Positions 46,898 through 57,307 of a DNA stretch of 64,000 nucleotides are shown here, one piece after another. The notes beneath the pieces are model-generated. The model did not search any database, was not told the DNA's origin, and was given only the letters and a program-made list of their open reading frames with translations. Both the position numbers and the translations under genes were made by a program. The stretch covers positions 1,717,041 through 1,781,040 of the forward strand of contig NZ_CP087952.1 of NCBI RefSeq assembly GCF_028752835.1. Reading direction: 5' to 3'. Within the stretch, counting starts at the first letter, position 1, and each line of letters begins with the position of its first letter. This DNA comes from Desulfosarcina sp. BuS5 (GTDB lineage Bacteria > Desulfobacterota > Desulfobacteria > Desulfobacterales > BuS5).

Positions 46898-49330
46898 TTA
46901 TGCCATTATATATTTTTTATTCGAAAAAATATTACTTGCTTCTGAAAGCTCCTCTTGTGTCACGCTCCTGCGGATGGTTTCCATCCTTTTCATGGTCTCG
47001 GCAAAGAGCGTTCCTTCTGCGGCGCTGATCCATTCAAGTTGAAGCCGCTCCGGGTTGATGCTGAATTTCTCCATTTTTTTATGCATCTTTTTAACCCGTT
47101 TTTCCGTCCAGTGGTTTGCATTTATATAGTGGCAGTCTCCGATATGACACCCGCTTATAAGAACAACAGGGACTCTCCCGGCAAAGGCGCGCCAGACAAA
47201 TTTTTCATCCACCCGGCCCGAACACATCACCCTGATAAGCCGTGCATTGGGAGGATACTGAAGCCGGGATACACCGGCATAATCGGCTCCCGCATAAGAG
47301 CACCAGTTGCAGGCAAAAGCGAGAATTTTTTCCTCCGGCTTATCTTCCAGCAGAGCGTCGATCTGACTTGCGATCTGGATATCGGTGAAATGGTTCATGA
47401 TTATGGCTCCAAAAGGGCATTCGGCAGCGCATGTTCCGCATCCTGAACAAGCCGCCTTGTTTACAACCGCTGGAGTCTTTTTTTTAACATCTACTGTAAT
47501 TGCGTTATACGGGCAGACTTCCGCACATTTTCCGCATGCTTTGCAATGATCTGTCAAAATTTCAGCGGTAATCGGCTCTGTTGTAATTTCTCCCTTGTGC
47601 ATCAAACCGATAGCCCGCGCGGCAGCCGCCGAAGCCTGGGTTACACTCTCCTTGATATCTTTTGGTCCTTCCGCGCACCCTGCAAAATATATCCCCCTGG
47701 TAGCTGCATCCACAGGTTGAAGCTTTGGATGAGCTTCCAGAAAAAAACCGTCCGGGCTGAGCTGAAGCCCTAACATTTTTTGGAGCTTTCTGGTCGCCGG
47801 AGCAGGTTTGATCCCAATCGCGAGAACAAGCATATCCAGATGAAAAAACTCAAGCCCGCCGGAAACCGTGTTCTCAACGGCTGCCGTTATGCTCCCGTCA
47901 TCTTCCTGCTGAACGGTTCCGGGCAATCCTCTTATGTATCGGACTCCCATTTTTTTGCTTCGCATATACAGGTCTTCAAAACCTTTGCCGAACGCCCTGA
48001 TATCAATATAAAAGACTTTTATATCGATATCGGGATAATGTTCCTTAATCATGAAGGTGCTTTTCACCGTATTCATACAACAAATGTTGGAGCAGTATTT
48101 GCCCCCCTTGCCGGTCGAACGGGAGCCGACGCACTGTATAAAGCCTACGGATTCAGGCCGCCTTCTGTCTGAGGGACGTATCAGCTCCCCTTTTGTAGGC
48201 CCGCCGGCGTTCATTAAACGCTCAAATTCAATGCTGGTTAAAACATTTTCAAATCGTGTATATCCATACTCGTCCATTTCAGTCGGGTCATAGGCTTCAA
48301 GACCGGTGGCAACCACAATTGAACCTGCTTTTTCCACAAATTCTTCGTCAGACATATGAAAATCGATGCACCCTTTTTCGCAGGCATCAATACATTTGGC
48401 GCAGACCGCCGGGTTATGCCCAAGGCATTCGTTGATATTAACAAGATATGCAGAAGGAACAGACTGGGGAAAAGGGGTATAAATCGCCCTTCGCGATGAA
48501 AGCCCCTGATTAAACTCATCCGGCCGGATCACAGGACAAACTTTGGCGCATTCGCCGCAGGCAGTGCATTCGTTTTCATTCACATAACGGGCCTTTTTCA
48601 GAATTTTTACCTCAAAATTGCCCACATACCCTTTAACATCAACCACTTCGCTCATTGTGTAAAGCTTGATCATCGGATGCCTGTTTACATCAGACATTTT
48701 AGGGCCGAGTATGCAGATGGAACAGTCCATGGTGGGGAAGGTTTTGTCCAGTTGCGCCATGATGCCGCCTATGGAAGGTTCTTTTTCCACTAAAGCCACA
48801 CTTATACCGGCATTTGCCAGATCCATGGCTGTTTGTATGCCGGCTACCCCTCCTCCGATAACCAGTGTCCTTTTTGTAACCGGAATAGTCTCTTCTTCCA
48901 AAGGCCATATGAGCCGCGCCCGCGCTATCGACATTTTAACCAGATCTATTGCTTTTTCCGTTGCAGCGTCAGGCTCATTCATGTGAACCCAACTGCATTG
49001 CTCACGGAGATTGGCCATTTCCAGAAGATACGGGTTTAATCCCGCGTCCTTTAACATCTGCCGGAACGTCGGTTCATGCAGCCTGGGCGAACAGGAAGCA
49101 ATAACTATCCGGTTTAATCCGTTTTCAAGTATATCATCTTTAATCTGCTGCTGCCCCTGCTCGGAACAAACATAGATTAAATCTTTTGAAACAGTAACAT
49201 CATCAAGATTTGAAGCGTATAAAGCCACCTCACTGCAGTTTACGGTTTGCGCAATATTCAAACCGCAGTGGCATATATAAACACCGATGCGGGCATCTTC
49301 CCTGTGGTCCAGGTCTTTTATATCAATCAT
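46898..49330 (-). CDS. HdrA-MvhD fusion protein
   Basis: 810 residues. N-terminal HdrA region (RIGVYICHCGLNIAQTVN; FAD site LVIGGGVAGIQTAMDLANAG near 155-175), a first ferredoxin motif CTACGECAKVCP near 253, a central FAD/NAD-like core, then CKACGKCAEVCPYNAI and CSGCGTCAAECPFGAI near 600-640, and a C-terminal MvhD domain with CNWCSYAGADYAGVSR. Similar fusions occur as QmoB and in Hdr-linked complexes of sulfate reducers, which pass electrons among ferredoxin, quinone and thiol carriers. It looks intact, unlike its two interrupted relatives, and might cover part of their role. Confidence 0.92.
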   Translation of the reverse strand: MIDIKDLDHREDARIGVYICHCGLNIAQTVNCSEVALYASNLDDVTVSKDLIYVCSEQGQQQIKDDILENGLNRIVIASCSPRLHEPTFRQMLKDAGLNPYLLEMANLREQCSWVHMNEPDAATEKAIDLVKMSIARARLIWPLEEETIPVTKRTLVIGGGVAGIQTAMDLANAGISVALVEKEPSIGGIMAQLDKTFPTMDCSICILGPKMSDVNRHPMIKLYTMSEVVDVKGYVGNFEVKILKKARYVNENECTACGECAKVCPVIRPDEFNQGLSSRRAIYTPFPQSVPSAYLVNINECLGHNPAVCAKCIDACEKGCIDFHMSDEEFVEKAGSIVVATGLEAYDPTEMDEYGYTRFENVLTSIEFERLMNAGGPTKGELIRPSDRRRPESVGFIQCVGSRSTGKGGKYCSNICCMNTVKSTFMIKEHYPDIDIKVFYIDIRAFGKGFEDLYMRSKKMGVRYIRGLPGTVQQEDDGSITAAVENTVSGGLEFFHLDMLVLAIGIKPAPATRKLQKMLGLQLSPDGFFLEAHPKLQPVDAATRGIYFAGCAEGPKDIKESVTQASAAAARAIGLMHKGEITTEPITAEILTDHCKACGKCAEVCPYNAITVDVKKKTPAVVNKAACSGCGTCAAECPFGAIIMNHFTDIQIASQIDALLEDKPEEKILAFACNWCSYAGADYAGVSRLQYPPNARLIRVMCSGRVDEKFVWRAFAGRVPVVLISGCHIGDCHYINANHWTEKRVKKMHKKMEKFSINPERLQLEWISAAEGTLFAETMKRMETIRRSVTQEELSEASNIFSNKKYIMA

Positions 49331-49380
49331 TTTATTCTACTTTATGCTAAATTAAAATTAATTTTTAATTCATAAAAATT

Positions 49381-50124
49381 TTAGTTTGATTGCGCATGAA
49401 TTTTTTGCCTCATCTTTGCCTTGATATTGCCGTAAACACTGATTTTAATCTGCGGTTTGATTTTACTGTCGGTTTCCAGATAAATATAATCGTGGTACCG
49501 GCCTTTTTCTTTTTTCAGATTTTTAATTAAAAGCTTATATCCGGACCTGCCGGATTTTTTAATTTCCTTTAATTTGAAACTAAAGTTTTTCCCGTTTTTT
49601 GCGCCGGTTTCAACTATAGTAAACGGATATTTTTTTTCAGGAATAATGAAAACTTCCGCTTTTACAGATTCACCGGCAAATCCGGCCAGCATTACTCTTG
49701 GTGGTTCTATGACCGCAAATCTTTCAACCTTGCCGGAAATAGTTAAATTGATTTCCGGCCTGTTATTATCATTTGTATATAATGTAATATATTTATGGGC
49801 GCTTCTTCCGCCATAGCCTCTTGTATTAAACTTGACAGTAACTTTTCCAGCGCCGCCCGGCGGAATCGACTTTGAATATGAAGCGGTTGTGCATCCGCAT
49901 GAAGTTCTGATTTTTTTTATCTGTAAAGGCGCGCCGCCGTTATTTTGTATAACAAAATCATGTGTGACTGTAACGCCTTCCACAACAGGTGCAAATCTGC
50001 CGATGACCGACGGTAAAAAAATTGACGCAAATTTTTCGCTTTTATTTTCAACTGCCAAAGAAACATCCGCCAGAAAAATAATGTAAAAAAAAGATAAAAT
50101 CCAAATAGATATCCTGATTTTCAT
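49381..50124 (-). CDS. DUF1573 secreted protein
   Basis: 247 residues with a signal peptide ending near SLAVE and an Ig-like DUF1573 domain: FVIQNNGGAPLQIKKIRTSCGC, then IPPGGAGKVTVKFNTRG. The TSCGCTTA segment with two cysteines is the family hallmark. A second Ig-like region follows. Function of the family is unknown; expected in the periplasm. It lies within the Hdr cluster on the same strand. Confidence 0.82.
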   Translation of the reverse strand: MKIRISIWILSFFYIIFLADVSLAVENKSEKFASIFLPSVIGRFAPVVEGVTVTHDFVIQNNGGAPLQIKKIRTSCGCTTASYSKSIPPGGAGKVTVKFNTRGYGGRSAHKYITLYTNDNNRPEINLTISGKVERFAVIEPPRVMLAGFAGESVKAEVFIIPEKKYPFTIVETGAKNGKNFSFKLKEIKKSGRSGYKLLIKNLKKEKGRYHDYIYLETDSKIKPQIKISVYGNIKAKMRQKIHAQSN

Positions 50125-50208
50125 AACCGAACTCCTTCACACAGATTTTCAGACAATTAATTTCACAAGACCATATGTTTGTTCCTGAAAACCTTCAGCC
50201 TTTCACCT

Positions 50209-50523
50209 TCAACTACAGCATGAACCCTTCGTGCCGCAGGCTGAGCAGCCTCCGCCCAAATCCAGGTTTGACGTGATTGCAAAGCCTCCTTCTTTATAAT
50301 CTATCTCAATCGGCCTGGCATCTGACATAAGCTCTTTATTTACAATATACTTAACGCTCCCTATATCATAACAAATATCATTCTCTTTTAATTCATCTAC
50401 CGCCAGCCCTATTGAAGGCCCCCCACATCCCTGGTTTGCTAAAAAAATCCTGACCGGTTTAACCTCTTTTCCTTTAAAATAATCATCAAACTCTTTTTGT
50501 GCTGTTGCAGTTACTTTAAGCAT
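50209..50523 (-). CDS. HesB/IscA-like protein with Cys-rich tail
   Basis: 104 residues. The HesB-type block FLANQGCGGPSIGLAVDE is present, and the C-terminus ends GGGCSACGTKGSCCS. Related small HesB-like proteins in anaerobes are often selenoproteins; here every such position is Cys. Possible roles are Fe-S carrier or redox protein for the Hdr enzymes around it. AGGAGG lies before the start. Confidence 0.8.
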   Translation of the reverse strand: MLKVTATAQKEFDDYFKGKEVKPVRIFLANQGCGGPSIGLAVDELKENDICYDIGSVKYIVNKELMSDARPIEIDYKEGGFAITSNLDLGGGCSACGTKGSCCS

Positions 50524-50578
50524 TTTAACCTCCTGAAAAAAATATTGATATTGAAAATACGTTCAAGGACAACCGTGC

Positions 50579-53089
50579 CTATGCAGCGGCTATCATTGCC
50601 ATTATCTGTGATTCCTCAAAACCTTTAAGATGAAGCGCTCCTGATCTGCAGGATGCCACACAAGCACCGCATCCTTTGCATAAAACAGGATTGATCTCGG
50701 CTTTTTCTGCATTTACTCCCTCTGTTTTAATAAAAGGCGCATTATAAGGACAAACAGATACGCAAACACCGCAGCCGCTGCAAAAAGAAGTATCCACATA
50801 AGCAACAGTTCCTATGGTATTTATGGTTTTTTGGGCAAGCAGCCTTGTGGCGCTGGATGCTGCGGCCTGGGCCTGGGCAATTGCCTCGTCTATCGGTTTC
50901 GGATAATGCGCCAGGCCGCACAAAAAAACACCATCAACTGCAAAATCAGACGGAGCAAGTTTTACATGCGCTTCTGCAAAGAATCCTTCATCATTGACTG
51001 GAATTTTGAAAAACTGCGCAAGCTTATCGTCTTTATACGGCACAACCGCTGCTGCCAGATTTAAAATATCCGCTGTAATCGTTATCGGCATATTTAACAC
51101 ATGATCAATAACTTCGATCTCAAGGCCATGGTCATAAGCCGTCACCTTTGGCTTCTTCTCCATGTTGAACCTGATAAAAATTATACCTTTTTCGCGTGCT
51201 TTCGTGTAAAGTTCTTCACGCTCTCCATAGGTTCTTATATCCCTGTACAAAACAAAGATTTTCATTTCAGGATTAAGCTCCTTTAAATGCAGGGCTGAAA
51301 CAATGGAATGGGTACAGCAAATCCTTGAGCAATACGGCCTGTCAGGTTCACGCGATCCAACGCACTGGATAAACACGGCTGTTTTAATCTCTTTCAGCGA
51401 CGGTTCGTTATTAATAAACCTTTTATCGAGTTCAATGCCTGTCAATACTCTTGGATCCTTGCCGTACAGGTATTCGTCAGGTTTATGTTCACGGGCGCCG
51501 GTGGCAATAATCGTAATTCCGTGATGAATGGTTGTCGATTTTTCACCGGTTTTTACAACAGAGTCAAAATTGCCTACAAAACCGTCAACCGTTTCAAGCT
51601 CAGAGTTCAGATATATGGTGATATTATCATGATCCTGCACGGATTTTACCATGCGGGCAAGACCGTCCTGAACAGATTCTCCCTTTGAGGTTAAATACAA
51701 ATTGTTTGCATTGCCTCCGAGTTTCACATTCCTTTCAACCATACTAACTTTATATCCCTGATCTGCAAGCGACTTTGCCGCGGCCATTCCCGAAATGCCT
51801 CCGCCTATAACCAGTGCATTCTGATCCACCTCAAGCTGCGCTTCCCTGAGAGGTTCAAACAGAGCTACTTTGGCGACTGCCATTTTTATGAGATCTTTTG
51901 CCTTTTTCGTGGCCATTTCAGGATAATTTTTATGCACCCAGGAATCATGATTGCGTATGTTGACCATTTCAAAAAGATATTTATTTAAACCGGCATTCAT
52001 TAAAGTTTCCTGGAAAAGTGGATCGTGGGTGCGCGGGGTACAGGCTGCCACAACCACCCTGTTCAGGTTTTGCTCTTTGATAATGTTGGCAATGGCATCC
52101 TGTGTATCCTGTGAACAGGAATAAAGATTATCATCAGAAAATTCAACAAAAGGAAGATCTTTCGCAAAATCACGCACAGCAGGCACATCCACAACGCCGC
52201 CGATATTTATTCCGCAATGACATATAAAGACCCCTATCCTTGGTCTTTCACCGAAAACGTCGATTTCAGGAGGCATTATTAAAGCTTTGGTAAGACTGTT
52301 TCTGGCTTTAATAAGCGCAGAACCTGCGCAAAGAGCGGCTGAACCTGCTTCAATAACCGACTGTGGAATATCCTTTGGGCCCTGAAAAACTCCGCACACA
52401 TAAATTCCATCTCTTGATGTGGATACAGGGTTAAATGAACCGGTTTCGCAAAAGCCGCCGGGAGTAAGTCTTATTCCTGTTTTTTTTGCAAGGGCTTTTA
52501 CTTCATTATCTATCTCCATGCCCACTGACAGTACAACAATATCATATACTTCTCTGATTGTTTTACCTGTCTGTTCATCAAAATAATCGATAATCTGCCC
52601 TTTTTCTTCACCGGTTTGAGAGAAGACGGAATGTACCCTGCACCTGATAAATCTGATGCCATGTTTATCTTTTGCTTCATTATAGCAGCTTTCAAAACCT
52701 TTTCCGTGTGTGCGCATATCCATGTAAAAAATAGAACAGTCAAGGTCGGCGTCATGTTCTTTGGCTATTATAGCCTGTTTTATGGCATACATACAGCAGA
52801 CACCCGAGCAATATCCATGGCTGTCTTTATGCATATCACGCGATCCCACACACTGGAGCCAGGCAATTTTTCGTGGAGGCGATTTGTCCGAAAGACATTC
52901 TATATGTCCTTCGAAGGGACCGGAAGCGCTTAGAATCCTTTCAAACTCCAGGCTGGTAATAACATCAGGAAGATTTTTATATCCGTAGTTTTCAAGATTT
53001 TTCGGATCATAACTTTTAAAACCAGGAGCCAATATCAGAGCGCCCACATTAATTACAGGATGTTCTGTCTGCCAGGCGTGTGTCTCTTC
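50579..53089 (-). pseudogene. HdrA-GltD fusion gene, 3' part (cut by intron copy 2)
   Basis: 836 codons continuing the gene that begins at 57290. The native sequence resumes at THAWQTEHPVINVGALILAPG, the end of the first HdrA module. A second HdrA module follows (RPRIGVFICHCGINIGGVVD; FAD site ALVIGGGISGMAAAKSLADQG), ending with ferredoxin motifs CSGCGVCVSVCP and CKGCGACVASCR. The apparent start codon lies in intron sequence, so no normal start exists. With the 5' part the protein would be about 1,480 residues, a double HdrA with an inserted NAD(P)H-dehydrogenase module. Confidence 0.9.
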
Positions 53090-55353
53090 GTGCCAAGATA
53101 AATCCGAATCGTTGGGATAAGACACAAGGTCTTTGAAACTCGATATTGTTACCAAGTGGGTGCTCGGGAAACGGTTTGTTTCCTTCATCTCTGCAGGGCT
53201 TGCTCTGGCATTGATGTTAAGATAGTCCCACCTGACTAAAGACTAACCAGCAGGTCAGTAGCGAAGTCCACAGGTAAACCCGGTAACGGGAGTCTGGAGC
53301 TGGACGGAGCAAGATTGCAGGCTCTGTATTGAGCCCCGAAAAATGTATGGTTGTGGTCATTGTGATAATCCTGCTTGCAGGAAAAAGCCGACGCTTTGGA
53401 GACAGCGGAAGGCAGCAGTCCTGAATATGCTAAGGCAAGTATTCAGGACACCACCGGGGTCTTAGACCAGGGCATGTACTCAAAGGGGTAGCTCGGGAAC
53501 TTGGGAGACCCGGATGTTTCCTTGGGTAAAAAGAACGGTAACAGGAAATCCAGCGCAAGCGAAATCCCGGCGTTGCATAGGAATGTCCCGCCTTGCAACG
53601 AGTCTGCCATTGGCAGAAACACAAACATTAAAAGATGGGCGATACAAGGTATCAGGGGAGGATAGCGAAGAGCGAACGAACCTGAGATAAACATTCGGAA
53701 GTCTTAGCAGATCATAGTACCGATGATTAAGAATTGAACTATCTTGATCGGAAAGGTGGGGAAGTGATGCCCAAGCGACCCACTGCAGGGAAGGTGAAGC
53801 AGGGTATAACGTTTTTTTGGCAGGAATTATGGGAGATACACAGATGTCACAAACCATATCAACAAAAAGCCGAGAAATTGCAAGAACGGTCGCTTGCAAT
53901 TCCAGACCGATAGAATGGGGACAACCACCGGTGTTAACAGGTGGGTCATCCCTTATCAAAATCGAGCTGCTTGCTCAAAGTAATCCTGAACTGGTATTTA
54001 CATCAGTAGTCCATCGGATAGACTTTGATTTACTGAAACAATCCTTTCGTAAAATTCGGAAAAGCAAATCTGCAGGAGTGGACAAGGTTACGGCAAAGGA
54101 GTATGCCGAAAATCTTGATCAAAACCTCTATAATCTGTATGAACGACTGCGGAGAGGACAGTACGTTGCGTCTCCTGTAAAGCGTATCTGGATAGACAAG
54201 GAAGGAGGGAAAAAGCGTCCAATTGGCATACCTGTACTTGAGGATAAAATTGTCCAGAAAGCAGCAGCAGCCATATTGAATGTCATATTTGACAGGAATT
54301 TTTACAATTTTTCCCATGCATTCAGAAAAGGTCGGAGCCAACACATGGCAATCAAAGATTTACGTGAGCAATGCTTGAAGCAGAATATCAGCTGGATAGT
54401 AAGCGCAGATATTACAGGACTATTTGACAATATTAATCACGAGTTACTTAAAGACATGATACGTCGGAGAGTAAGTGACGGCGGAATGATTCGCCTGATA
54501 GGGAAGTGGTTGAATGCAGGCGTAATGGAGGAAGGCAACCTGACGTACTCTGAAACGGGCACTCCACAGGGAGGAGTAATTTCCCCTGTGCTCAGTAATA
54601 TCTTTCTTCATTATGTTTTAGATGACTGGTACGTGAAAGAAGTGATCCCCCGGATGAAAGGGAGATGCTCCATCATACGCTGGGCGGATGATTTCATCCT
54701 CGGGTTCGAGTATGAAAAAGACGCATTGCGTGTCATGGATGTATTACCCAGGCGGTTCGAACAGTTCGAGCTGTCACTTCACCCGGAAAAGACAAAACTG
54801 ATTCGATTTTCCAAACGCATTAGCGGAAAGGGAAACGGGACGTTTGATTTTTTAGGGTTTACATTTTACTGGTCAAAATCATTAAAAGGGTACATGGTAA
54901 TAAAGAAAAAGACGGCAAGAAAGCGTTCAAGCCGTTTTATGAAGAGAATATGGATATGGTGCAAGGATAACCGTCATAAGCCAATGGCCGAGCAGTATGA
55001 GATTCTTTGCAGTAAACTGCGAGGTTTTTACCAGTACTTTGGAGTAATAAGTAACTACAAAGTGCTGGAAGTTGTGTTTGAATATACTGAGAAAGCATGG
55101 CGTCGATGGTTAAGCCGAAGAAGTCACAAGGGCGAAGTAATGTTCGAGGACTTGCGCACAACATACCCACTGCCATTACCCAGAATAGTCCATAATATTT
55201 GATGCCGTAAGGGCTGCAAAGTTATACGCCAAACGGGGTGTCGCCTGTTTGGTTGATAATCCGGTAAAAAGGATTTGAACCGAGGAACCGTATGAGGGAA
55301 ATCTTCACGTACGGGTCTGTAGGGGGGGCGTCGGGTAACCGATGCTCCTACCT
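53090..55353 (+). mobile_element. Group II intron, copy 2
   Basis: 2,264 bp with the same ends as copy 1. It appears identical to copy 3; one base differs from copy 1. It cuts the HdrA-GltD gene in antisense orientation between ACKANAVTFP and THAWQTEHP. Confidence 0.93.
53817..55202 (+). CDS. ltrA: Group II intron reverse transcriptase/maturase, copy 2
   Basis: 461 residues, same protein sequence as the other two copies: RT blocks with RWADD catalytic box and maturase X domain, no endonuclease domain. Lack of decay among three copies indicates recent spread and probably current activity. Confidence 0.93.
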   Translation: MAGIMGDTQMSQTISTKSREIARTVACNSRPIEWGQPPVLTGGSSLIKIELLAQSNPELVFTSVVHRIDFDLLKQSFRKIRKSKSAGVDKVTAKEYAENLDQNLYNLYERLRRGQYVASPVKRIWIDKEGGKKRPIGIPVLEDKIVQKAAAAILNVIFDRNFYNFSHAFRKGRSQHMAIKDLREQCLKQNISWIVSADITGLFDNINHELLKDMIRRRVSDGGMIRLIGKWLNAGVMEEGNLTYSETGTPQGGVISPVLSNIFLHYVLDDWYVKEVIPRMKGRCSIIRWADDFILGFEYEKDALRVMDVLPRRFEQFELSLHPEKTKLIRFSKRISGKGNGTFDFLGFTFYWSKSLKGYMVIKKKTARKRSSRFMKRIWIWCKDNRHKPMAEQYEILCSKLRGFYQYFGVISNYKVLEVVFEYTEKAWRRWLSRRSHKGEVMFEDLRTTYPLPLPRIVHNI

Positions 55354-57290
55354 GGAAATGTGACTGCATTCGCCTTGCAGGCATCAACGCACTGATAACA
55401 TTCACAACAGCCTCCGCAGTCAAGACAGCGGGCTGCTTCAGCCTGAGCGTCCTTTTCATCTGAGCGGAGATTTACTTCATCAAATCCTGATAGTCTTTTT
55501 TCAAAACTCAGGGTCGATATATCAAGTCGGTTTTTGACAGGCTCATTGTCCGGTACCTGTGTCCAGTTTTTAGTAATCGGAAACTCATCTATCCACTTTT
55601 CGGGCAGCTTTTCACCCCGCAAATACCGGGCAATATATTTTGCCGAGCGTTTCCCGGCCTCAACCGCTTCTATAACTGTTGTCGGACCTGTAACTACATC
55701 TCCTCCTGCAAAAATTCCGGGTATGCTGGTTTGCAGTGTCTCTTTATTTACTTCGAGCAGGTTCCATTTCGACACTTTAATACCGGTATCAGTACCCAAA
55801 AAATCGAGTTCAGGTTCCTGGCCGATAGCCGGAATTACCCAATCGGTCTCAATAATAAAATTTGATCCTTTAATCGGGACAGGTTTTCTTCTTCCTGTTG
55901 AATCAGGCTGGGTCAGTTTGGTCTTAATGCATTCAATACCTGAAACCTTGCCGTTTTCAGCCAGGATATGAACAGGCGCTGCAAGAAAATGAATTTTAAC
56001 GCCTTCATTTTCAGCTTCCTGCACTTCTTCAGTTTCTGCCGGCATTTCATTGCCGGACCGCCTGTACACGATATGAGCCTCGCTCGCGCCAAGACGCAGA
56101 GCAACCCGCGCACCGTCCAAAGCAGAGTGCCCTCCACCGATAACAACAATCTTTCCTCTGATTTTTTTCAGGCTGCCAAGGTGAACTTTACGCAAAAATG
56201 AGGTAACATCCAGAACACCTTCAGATACATTTTCACCGGAAATTTCCAGTTTCAAGCTTTTCCACGCTCCTGCAGCCAGATAGACAGCCTTTGCGCCACT
56301 ATCCTGAAGTTCCTTTATCGTAATATCCTTGCCAATGGCTGTATTTGTATGGATTACAATTCCATACCGTTCAAGATTTTTAATTTCAGCGTTAAGCACC
56401 CGCCTTGGCAGGCGATGCTCAGGGATGCCGTATCTCATCATTCCGCCGGCTTCCGGCATTGATTCATATACATTTACCCTATATCCTTCCAGGGCAAGAA
56501 AGTATGCGCAGGTCAAACCCGAAGGACCGGAACCTATGACAGCAACAGTTTTATCTTTCCGTTTTATATCAGGAACGGAAATATCATTTAAATCTACCTG
56601 ATCTGCGGCAAAACGTTTTAACTCCCTAATGGAAATCGCTGAATCTACCTCAAGCCGGCGGCAGTTTTGCTCACAGCTATGAGGACAAATACGGCCGAGA
56701 ACGCCTGGAAACGGAAGGTCTTTCATGATGATTTCAATCGCTTCCCTGTATTTGCCCTGCTTTACCATGGCAACATAACCCTGAATGTTCAGGTTTGCCG
56801 GGCAAGCCATGCTGCAGGGCGCCCGATCAAGCTTTTCAATGGCAAAACCATTGGGAACTGCCTGGGCATACGATTTAAAAGCTGCCTTGCGAATTACAAG
56901 ATTCATATTATACTCATCCGGCCTTTCAACAGGACAGGCTTCAGCGCAATCACCGCATGCAGTGCATTTATCAGAATCAATATATCCCGGAGTCGTATTA
57001 AGGGTTACCTGGTAATTACCTTTTTCCCCTTCTATTTTTTCTATCTCCGAAGAGGTATGAAGCTTAATATTTATATTCCGGCCAACCTCAACCAGCTTTG
57101 GAGACATAATGCACATGGAGCAGTCGTTGGTAGGAAAGGTTTTATCGAGTTGAGCCATAACTCCGCCGATTGACGAGGTTTTTTCAACCATATGCACATA
57201 ATATCCCGAATTTGCCAGATCCAGGGCTGCCTGTATCCCTGCAATGCCGCCGCCTGCTACAATAACGGCCCCGATCACTTTATTTGTCAT
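55354..57290 (-). pseudogene. HdrA-GltD fusion gene, 5' part (cut by intron copy 2)
   Basis: 645 native codons from ATG 57290. First HdrA FAD site (VIVAGGGIAGIQAALDLANSG, residues 9-29), ferredoxin motif CTACGDCAEACP near 115, then an inserted glutamate-synthase small-subunit (GltD)-type domain: CPHSCEQNCRR, VIGSGPSGLTCAYFLALEG, VIGGGHSALDGARVALRLG and GIFAGGDVVTGPTTVIEA, which bind FAD and NAD(P)H. It ends in CLDCGGCCECYQCVDACKANA and breaks at the intron; 14-16 further codons are intron sequence. The start lies 17 bp after the HdrD-like gene, so the two were one operon. A truncated, NAD(P)H-type protein could still be made. Confidence 0.9.
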
Positions 57291-57307
57291 TTTTTATTCC
57301 TTGTTAC

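Noticed and set aside
46898-49330. QmoB of an APS-reductase-linked Qmo complex
   Set aside because: Domain order is similar, but no qmoA, qmoC or aprAB genes are nearby, and the neighbours are HdrD- and MvhD-type.
50579-53188. HdrA protein starting MKETNRFPSTH at 53188, with a matching start at 58969
   Set aside because: The first ~34 residues are reverse-strand intron sequence, identical at both loci; they are not a real N-terminus.
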